From Haliclystus octoradiatus (taxonomy: Eukaryota; Cnidaria; Staurozoa; Stauromedusae; Haliclystidae): a stretch of DNA of 64,000 nt. This document shows, piece after piece, positions 57,618-64,000 of this stretch; position 1 is the stretch's first letter, and every line of letters begins with the position of its first letter. The notes beneath the pieces are model-generated. The model was not told the DNA's origin. It saw nothing but the letters and a program-made list of their open reading frames with translations, and did no database searches. Both the position numbers and the translations under genes were made by a program. Where the stretch lies: NCBI GenBank assembly GCA_916610825.1, contig OU744452.1:14550110-14614109 (forward strand). The letters are read 5' to 3'.

Positions 57618-57738
57618 TATTTTCGAGCCATTTCCAGTGACAGATGTTGATGACAAAGCCCTGGCAGAGAAAGAAAAACAAATTCTTAGTGAGATAATGG
57701 ATGATATGAAGAACAGAATGGATGAAATAATGGAGCAT
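56990..57738 (-). pseudogene. Integrase-like (rve/DDE) transposase remnant
   Basis: The minus-strand frame 57738-57376 contains YTSPGPNYAWHCDDYDKLKP, HGCIDGWSRKVLWL and a FYLDAIKRLG stretch, the first part of an integrase-core domain (first catalytic Asp in WHCDD). A stop follows at once, but another frame just downstream reads PMKLTDSGTENGIAAR, the second Asp block, so a frameshift splits the core. Further frames to about 56990 are broken. This integrase family occurs in eukaryotic DNA transposons; I do not assign the superfamily with certainty (IS3EU-like is one candidate). Confidence 0.7.
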
Positions 57739-57829
57739 GGCTACACATGAGTCATAGCAGAATCGAATAAGAAGGCGATAGCGGAAACGATCAAATCAAG
57801 CTTTTCGGCACGAAGGAGTCTGGTGATGG

Positions 57830-58384
57830 CTGAGTTTGTCAAGGGACTCACGCAATTTGGGCTGCTTGATGATCTGAAACCGAAGAAGAAAGATTCAAAT
57901 CACTGTTTCTACTCCCAAAAGGGAACGATCAATTTGAGCCAACTGTCATTTACATATTATCTATTCTGCAACCATGTTATTCATCTCCTTCTCCTGTATC
58001 TACAAAACGTACATTGGAGGAGTCTGCAGTATACCATCGAGACAAGTTGCATATGTTTACGAAGACACACCGGCAGCAGAATCTGAGCCAATGGATGTTG
58101 ACACTTCTGAATCAGAACAAAAAACGGTAACTGTAGAAGCCACATCAGCAGGACTATTGGGATGGCTGACAGGAACACGGCACGTCCCACGGAACAAAAC
58201 ATCTCAGAGCATCATGGTCAGTTTCAATCATGACTGTACAGGAGATACGGCCCATACAATATGCCATCCACTGGTCAGCGCCTGTGAAAAGCCCATATCG
58301 TTGCAACTACAGCATATGAAAAACATACAATCAATTCAAAGATATTTTTGTGACAGCATATTTCAATGCACAGGCATTTGGTAG
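57830..58384 (+). pseudogene. HECT-like accessory gene remnant in the right arm
   Basis: Two overlapping frames. The first reads AEFVKGLTQFGLLDDLKPKK. The second ends with LGWLTGTRHVPRN, SFNHDCTGDTAHTICHP and SACEKPISLQL, then an aromatic run to a stop. The TG...P, HTIC/SACxxP and C-terminal pattern resembles the HECT C-lobe of transposon-borne E3-like proteins; the Cys of SACEKP would be near the catalytic position. Spacing is imperfect, so this is a tentative reading. The left arm has lost the corresponding piece. Confidence 0.45.
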
Positions 58385-59249
58385 GCCATAATTTATATAT
58401 TTTTATTTGTGATAGTTCACTTTTGGCAGTACAAACCAAACAGTGATTTCAAGCTTTCTTTCTTCGGTTTCAAATCATCAAGCTGCCCAAATTGTATGAG
58501 TCCCTTGGCAAACTCGGCCATTACAAGATTCCTTCGTGCCGAATAGCTTGATTTGATTGTTATATTTACCAAGTCTTACAAAAAATTATATTAAATTGGT
58601 ATTGAATAATTGCAACATGTGACTTGTATACACTTATTAACTTTGAAATAATAAATTATTAGTCATTATCAGTTCATACATATTACCATGTTAATTAATT
58701 GATTATTCCAATACAAGAACGTGTAACACTTGGCAGTGAATGTACTATATATTTTCTTATGAATATATAATCATGAAATAATGGGACTGTTCTCTGCACT
58801 ACGGAGCCCTAATAATGACAAACTAGTGTATCAAGGTGAATGTAAATAGTCATCTGCAAGCATATTAACAGCAGTTGATCAGGGAGAGGGTGGATGTACA
58901 TTATACAAAGTCTAGCCTACATGGATAACAGGATAATCTGATTAATTTATGCTTCACTGTCTGTCTTCACTGATTTGCAATTATAACAAAAAAAAACATG
59001 CAAGTTCCTAGGCAATTAAACAGATGATGGCTTTACCTGGTTGTTATTGATTATCTTTGAGTTGTTATAACATTCAGTCACAGTTTATTAAATACAGAAA
59101 ACTGCATCGACTAAAATAATAGACAATCAGCGGCCATGTTTTTTATCCGAATTCCGAGGCTCAGAATAGAAAATTTCTTCACAGCATCTCGTTTTCAAAC
59201 GGACGCGTGGAAGAATATACTTCCGTAATAAATGCAACACTTCCGTAAT

Positions 59250-59490
59250 GTAAGTTTTTAATGTGGCAGGCAAGTGAAGTTGTTGTAATGTAAGTTCTTA
59301 ATGCGGCAGGCAAGTGAAGTTGTTGTAATTCATGTTTTTGTTGTGGCAGGCAAGTAAAGTTAATGCTGCATGATTTTCTTATTGTGGCAGGCAAGTAAAG
59401 TTAATGCTGCATGATTTTCTTATTGTGGCAGGCAAGTAAAGTTAATGTGGCAGGCAAGTGAAGTTAATGTGGCAGGCAAGTGAAGTTGTT
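59250..59490. repeat. Subterminal array, right arm
   Basis: Seven copies of TGTGGCAGGCAAGT, the mirror image of the left-arm array. Confidence 0.85.
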
Positions 59491-59551
59491 GTAAGTGGCA
59501 GTTGTGGGCCACCGTAATATATTGCATGATAATAAAAATCAGAGAATCAGA

Positions 59552-59676
59552 CAGTCATGTTTTCTACTTGAAGTTTCGCTGAGGCGATCATCAGGCAATC
59601 TATTCCCTGATAGATAGCCAATAGATTGCCTGATGATCGCCTGGCGGCGTGAAACTTCAAGTAACAAACATGACTA
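59552..59676. repeat. Fold-back MITE, arms about 50 bp
   Basis: From AGTCATGTTTTCTACTTGAA to its near complement ending AACAAACATGACT, including GCGATCATCAGGCAATCTAT and its inverse. A single arm of the same family lies at about 8155-8206 in the lipase intron. Confidence 0.8.
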
Positions 59677-60418
59677 TGATTTTGCTTTGAGTCCTACATG
59701 TTCAATCAGTAGGACAACGTTTTACAAGTATATTGCATAATTAAACAACCATTTATAATATTTTATTTTCAATTCTAAAACAATAAAATTCAATTGTCAT
59801 TGTGTATTTAGCTGCTGATTTTATTATGTTGCTCAATTAAGAAATAATGAACATTGCAATTCTTATAATTATATCATCACTTTTAACATCCAATTTGAAA
59901 CGAATTCCATTTTTTATTTGTATTATTTTTACATATTGTCGCTCATATAAATGATACATTATAATTCAATTTGGAGATTAATTAATATTTCATATTAATT
60001 CACATTCCAAATTGCTGTTTTCGTTGGACCACGTGTGTATTCATTCACCACACAAAACACATATTACAGTTAAATACATATTACAGTAATATATAAACTG
60101 AATCATAATTAATTATCCAAATAAAGAAATTATTTAAAAGGCTTTGATTGGTCGGTCCACGATGTTTTATGGAATAAATGTAACAACTTGCTTCTATCAA
60201 GTAAAAATTTGCTAATTCAAAAATAATGTTTGTAGAAGTTCATTCACAAACATGATAAACAACAACAAAACGTGACAAAGTAAATAATATTAAACAAATA
60301 GATGTTCAGAAGGATGTTTTATTTCTTCATATAATCTATAGAGCGAACTTTATTTCGATAGTATCTTGACATTTTGACATCTTAGTGATTTTATTTTCAA
60401 CGATTCGTTTTAGAGAAG
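59677..60418. other. AT-rich upstream region of the insulin-like exon
   Basis: No repeat boundary or coding sequence is seen. 'catataatctatag' near 60330 could be a TATA-like element about 90 bp before the ATG; that is weak. Confidence 0.35.
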
Positions 60419-60638
60419 ATGAATATTTTTGTGTTTTTTATAGCTAGTATAATAAGTTTTTCAGTGTTGGTTTATAGTAAGCGATCAACAGGGATAGTTA
60501 ACGAAAATAAACCATCTACAGCGGTTAAAATATGTGGCAGCAATTTTTATGTCGCTATTCAATACTGTTGTGTTGATAGTCCGAGTGGATCGTGTACTAG
60601 TAAATCTTTTGATCCAAGGATGAAGTTGAAAATCAGTG
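60419..60638 (+). CDS. Candidate insulin/relaxin-family peptide, first coding exon
   Basis: The ATG (60419) opens a signal peptide of about 20 residues (MNIFVFFIASIISFSVLVYS). Later comes VKICGSNFYVAIQYCC, which fits the insulin B-chain rule: CGS, an aromatic/aliphatic at +4, Ala at +7 and a Cys 12 residues after the first. Insulin-family genes usually have a phase-1 intron in the C-peptide; this exon ends in phase 1 at a GTAAGT donor (60639). The second adjacent Cys and a further Cys (SGSCTS) are extra, as in some invertebrate insulin-like peptides. No A-chain pattern (CCxxxC) is seen before the Gypsy element at 61.2 kb, so that exon would be beyond the window. A chance secreted Cys-rich peptide is the alternative. 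Confidence 0.5.
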
Positions 60639-61128
60639 GTAAGTTTTTTCATTCTATCAGACATCAGTTCATTTCATTAAAAGTTGATACTAGGTTGAAG
60701 ATTCCCTATGTATCGATCATATATTTATGGCCGCACTACACCCCATATATCACTCAGAATTCTAATCACTGCATTATGGGTATGGATGGTGGATAAATCT
60801 TCATTTGTCGCAAAGACAATTATTAAAAGCTAAAATTTAGAAGAGATTTCACATATTTTAGAAGTCTACGTTTTATTTGATATTTGCGAATGAAATCATT
60901 TTATAATGAATATTTTTTATAATTGCTACACCGCTTTAATTGAGTAAAAACAAGTGAAAATTTATATTAGGAAATTGTTAAAAAAGATTACAAAATACTG
61001 TAATTTTATGACTAAATTCTTGACAAAAAGTTTCAATACTGGAAGATTAAAAATATTTCTTAGAAAAAAACGTATATACACATTGTGCTATTACAACTTA
61101 TTTACATTACAATATTGATATACTTCCT
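60639..61128. other. Intron or flank of the insulin-like gene
   Basis: After the donor at 60639 no exon or A-chain-like sequence is visible up to the LTR element. Confidence 0.4.
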
Positions 61129-64000
61129 GTAAACATAATCGTGTCATTTATAGTTTTAGTTTAGATTCTAATATACTGTTCTGTGATCAACAACGTTTAT
61201 TCTCTCGTCTCAAGTTCTAGCTTATTCACATAATACTACATGGCGCTGCGATTATTCGAACTTTGGGATTGTTATTGTTGATTTGTTATTTATACCTTCG
61301 TCTTCGTTTGGTATATTTATTGGTTCATATTTTTCATTCATCTTACTGTTCGTGTTGTTTACATTATGCCAATGGAGACACGTCAGAATGAAAAAGCTTC
61401 CACAAGCACTGCTGGTGATGAAGAATTCTCTGATAATTCTGATTCTCACGATCCAATAATACCTTTGGCATCTTCTATTAATCTACCTTCAGGAGATATT
61501 CCGCCATGGTTTAACGCCATTTTACAGCAACAACAACAAGCTTTTACCGCCGCTCTGCAATCCGTCGCTAAAGCAACTTCAAAACACAGAAATAACGAAT
61601 CTCACTCGGGTTCAGCCAAAAGAATGGACATACCAACATTAAAAAGTCCTTCGAAGATAACTATTGCCGATTTTCGTGATTGGGAAGAACGATTTTCAGG
61701 TTACGCTGCTGCGACACGTTTGTCAACAGACTGCAATCTCGCTGCTCGAAGAGGCATACTAAGATCTGCAATTCACGACGATTGGTCAAAGTTGTGGACA
61801 GCCAAAGTAATCTTGGTCAACGATATCGACGATACAGACGCAATAATAGACAAATTTAGTCATTATCTTCGAGATAAACGAAATCCACTGCTTGATCGAA
61901 AAGAATTTCACAACAGGGACCAACTTCCTGATGAGACGATAGATCAATACTACGCCGTTCTACGCACGCTTGATGAAAGCTGTGGGTTTTCCCCTGAGTT
62001 AACATGCGAAACATGTCACGCAGACACAGGAATATCACAAAACATGCGGGACGAAAGACTGCGGGACCGTCTAATATGTGGCCTCCGCGATGTTGACACG
62101 CAACAAAAAGTCCTGGCAGAAAAATTTTCTACGCTTACATTAAAGAAAACATTAGACATTTGTACATCTCACGAGGCAAGTAAGACAACACAAGACAAGT
62201 TAGCAACCTCTTCAACAATTAATGTCTCAGCAATCAAAAGCAAGAAGCCTTACAAGAAATCAGAAAAATCAAATACTGGTCGTCAAGACAACAACAGCTC
62301 TAATGAACATACACCTAAATGTTATTTTTGTGGCAAGCAAAAGCATTCAAGAGCCGAATGCCCAGCAAAAGAAGCTATATGTGGATTTTGTGACAAGTTA
62401 GGACACTATCAATCAGTTTGCAAAGCAAAAAAAAGATCATCACATCAACCAAATACTAACCATGTATATCTTAATGCATTGTCAAATACAACTGATACAA
62501 TCAAGCTACTAACTACACATGAACATGGACCCTCATACCTTCATTGGCTACCTGACACTGGTGCTGCATGTGACGTCCTAAGTGTTCAACATTTAAAGGC
62601 ATTAAACTGTGACCTTTTATTAAAGTTGAAGCCAGCTACTGATCAACTATTTACAGCTAATTCAACACCTCTATCAACACTTGGTCGCTGTTCTCTGACA
62701 ATCAAACTTAACAACAATCAATACACTGCTGACATTCATGTGGTGGACGCTGTCAATGCACCATTACTAAGCAAAAAAGGATGCATTGCGTTGGGTCTTA
62801 TTCCTGAAAACTGGCCAGACTTATCAGCAGCTACTCCTGTCAACACTGTGTCTCTATTGGCAAGCACTGACCAAGAAGCTCATCACATCAATCTACCAAC
62901 ACAGCAATCTTCCAACGATGACGCCACACAACTTATAAAGGAATTCTCTTCTGTTTTCACTGACACAGGACCACTACGGAAAATGGATGGCCCTGCAATG
63001 AAGATAGAGCTGACCGAAGACGCCACACCTACTCGCCAATACAAAGCGTATAATATACCGTTTAAGTGGCAGAAATTGGTACAAGCACAACTAGATTCGA
63101 TGATCACAAAGGACATCATAGAAAAAGTTCCTTTGAACGAATCACCACAATGGATTCACCCTATGGTTGTCGTTCCAAAGAAGAACTCTACAGAGCCAAG
63201 AATCACAGTTGATCTCACATCACTAAATCGGTTTGTCAAAAGACCTGGTTATCCATCACGCACACCACGAGATCTGATCGCCAACATCCCGCCTGGAATG
63301 AAATACTTCACTACCTTGGACGCCCGTCATGGCTACTGGCAAGTACCTCTGGCTACTGAATCAAGACCGCTCACTACATTCATCACACCCTGGGGCTGTT
63401 ACCGCTTTAGAAGGAATGTCATGGGTCTTATCAGCGCTGGCGATGAGCACAACCGACGTGGAGATGAAGCATTGGCTGGCATTGACAACCTACAGAAAGT
63501 GGTGGAAGACGTCATCATCTACGACAAAGACTATGACACACACATCAAACGAGTCAAAGACGTCTTAAAGAGATGCTCTGATAATGGTATCACCTTGAAT
63601 AAAAAGAAATTTCATTTTGCTCAATCATCTGCTGAATGGTGTGGGTATGTTATTACTTCAACTGGTTACACGTTAAATCCTCGCCTGGTTACTGCATTGA
63701 CAGAATTTCCACAACCAACATCATTGACGCAACTACGCTCTTTCCTTGGTCTGGTACAACAGTTTGAATCATTTTCATCTGAAATTTCACAACTGGCAAC
63801 ACCACTACGAGCTCTACTGTCACCTTCAACATCTTTCTATTGGAATCAACTCCACCAAGATGCATTCAAAGGCCTCATCAATGAACTAACTAGTCCACGC
63901 ATCCTTGCTCATTTCAATCCACAAGCTCAACTCCGACTTGAAACAGATGCTGCACAATCTAAAGGACTTGGCTATGCTCTATGGTCCGAACAAGATGACA
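61129..64000 (+). mobile_element. Ty3/Gypsy-type LTR retrotransposon, 5' part (cut by the window end)
   Basis: The 5' LTR ends at 61240 in ATACTACA, followed at once by a primer-site candidate TGGCGCTGCGATTATTCG (61241). The LTR start is not provable without its partner; TGTAAAC at 61129 is the nearest TG start that mirrors the TACA end, giving 112 bp, but earlier starts are possible. The 3' half and 3' LTR lie beyond 64000. It may sit in the first intron of the insulin-like gene. Confidence 0.8.
61366..64000 (+). CDS. Gypsy-type gag-pol, partial (878 codons in window)
   Basis: Open from the ATG at 61366 to the window edge with no stop. Order: gag with a Gln run and KRMDIPTLKSPSKITIADF; two CCHC knuckles, CYFCGKQKHSRAEC and CGFCDKLGHYQSVC (about residues 325-355); protease LPDTGAACDVLS (about 398); and reverse transcriptase from KIELTEDATPTRQYK through LDARHGYWQVPL. 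The polymerase box reads VVEDVIIYDKD in place of YVDD: Tyr is replaced by Val and the first Asp by Glu. RNase H starts at LETDAAQSKGLGYAL at the edge. The frame is otherwise intact, so VxED may be a lineage trait, not decay. Confidence 0.9.
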   Translation, partial: MPMETRQNEKASTSTAGDEEFSDNSDSHDPIIPLASSINLPSGDIPPWFNAILQQQQQAFTAALQSVAKATSKHRNNESHSGSAKRMDIPTLKSPSKITIADFRDWEERFSGYAAATRLSTDCNLAARRGILRSAIHDDWSKLWTAKVILVNDIDDTDAIIDKFSHYLRDKRNPLLDRKEFHNRDQLPDETIDQYYAVLRTLDESCGFSPELTCETCHADTGISQNMRDERLRDRLICGLRDVDTQQKVLAEKFSTLTLKKTLDICTSHEASKTTQDKLATSSTINVSAIKSKKPYKKSEKSNTGRQDNNSSNEHTPKCYFCGKQKHSRAECPAKEAICGFCDKLGHYQSVCKAKKRSSHQPNTNHVYLNALSNTTDTIKLLTTHEHGPSYLHWLPDTGAACDVLSVQHLKALNCDLLLKLKPATDQLFTANSTPLSTLGRCSLTIKLNNNQYTADIHVVDAVNAPLLSKKGCIALGLIPENWPDLSAATPVNTVSLLASTDQEAHHINLPTQQSSNDDATQLIKEFSSVFTDTGPLRKMDGPAMKIELTEDATPTRQYKAYNIPFKWQKLVQAQLDSMITKDIIEKVPLNESPQWIHPMVVVPKKNSTEPRITVDLTSLNRFVKRPGYPSRTPRDLIANIPPGMKYFTTLDARHGYWQVPLATESRPLTTFITPWGCYRFRRNVMGLISAGDEHNRRGDEALAGIDNLQKVVEDVIIYDKDYDTHIKRVKDVLKRCSDNGITLNKKKFHFAQSSAEWCGYVITSTGYTLNPRLVTALTEFPQPTSLTQLRSFLGLVQQFESFSSEISQLATPLRALLSPSTSFYWNQLHQDAFKGLINELTSPRILAHFNPQAQLRLETDAAQSKGLGYALWSEQDD

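Larger units (their letters stand above)
54209..59517. mobile_element. Large fold-back DNA transposon
   Basis: 5.3 kb with ends TTACGGTGGCCCACAACTGC read inward from both sides. The inverted arms are 54209-55892 and 57618-59517; the right one is longer because the left has lost about 200 bp (opposite roughly 58066-58285). A unique centre (55893-57617) holds an integrase-like remnant. Seven copies of ACTTGCCTGCCACA per arm form a subterminal array, probably transposase-binding sites. The (TA)n flanks hide the target duplication. The outer parts of the arms encode the same 71-codon frame, so the arms are nearly identical there. The broken genes make it non-autonomous. Confidence 0.85.

Overview
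The window is AT-rich animal nuclear DNA with many short coding exons, GT-AG introns and a heavy transposon load. The cellular genes are a cyclic-nucleotide-gated sperm Na+/H+ exchanger (SLC9C1), dynactin ARP10, an ATGL/brummer-type patatin lipase and a possible insulin-family peptide. With TTAGGG-type repeats inside some transposons, this points to an invertebrate metazoan, probably marine; a tunicate is my guess, but the sequence alone does not prove it.

Region by region. (1) 1-22.5 kb, minus strand: a PNPLA2/ATGL-like lipase gene. Two alternative 5' coding exons (14047-14466, and 22134-22511 + 15463-15546) each carry the oxyanion loop and GxSxG serine. Both end in phase 0 and can join the shared downstream exons 13710-13775, 8260-8530 (DGG aspartate), 7222-7407 and 5989-6130; 1520-1806 may be the last exon. 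A Ty3/Gypsy element (8980-13385) sits in an intron. A BEL/Pao element (15548-22129) splits the distal 5' exon. Its target duplication GGTAA gives AAG|GTAATG at one end and TACAG|G at the other, so removing the element as an intron would restore the exon exactly and in phase 0. (2) 22.5-24.4 kb: a head-to-head promoter region and an intronless ACTR10 gene on the plus strand. (3) 25.6-52.3 kb, plus strand: a complete SLC9C1 gene that I could assemble as 22 in-phase exons (about 1167 residues): exchanger domain, voltage sensor with seven spaced basic residues in S4, and cyclic-nucleotide-binding domain. Most of its introns carry a recognisable repeat: TIR elements, tRNA-derived SINEs, a full Gypsy element (38901-43816) and CATGAA-palindrome repeats that have grown into minisatellites. 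(4) 54.2-59.5 kb: a large fold-back DNA transposon with arms of 1.7-1.9 kb, an integrase-like transposase remnant and a HECT-like remnant. (5) 60.4-60.6 kb: first exon of a possible insulin/relaxin-family peptide. (6) 61.2 kb to the end: a fourth LTR element on the plus strand, open through gag, protease and reverse transcriptase, cut by the window edge.

The three complete LTR elements all lie on the minus strand. Each has LTR pairs that read as identical, a 5-bp target duplication and one uninterrupted gag-pol frame, so they are recent and possibly still active. The cellular genes have no obvious pathway in common; SLC9C1 is the dominant locus.
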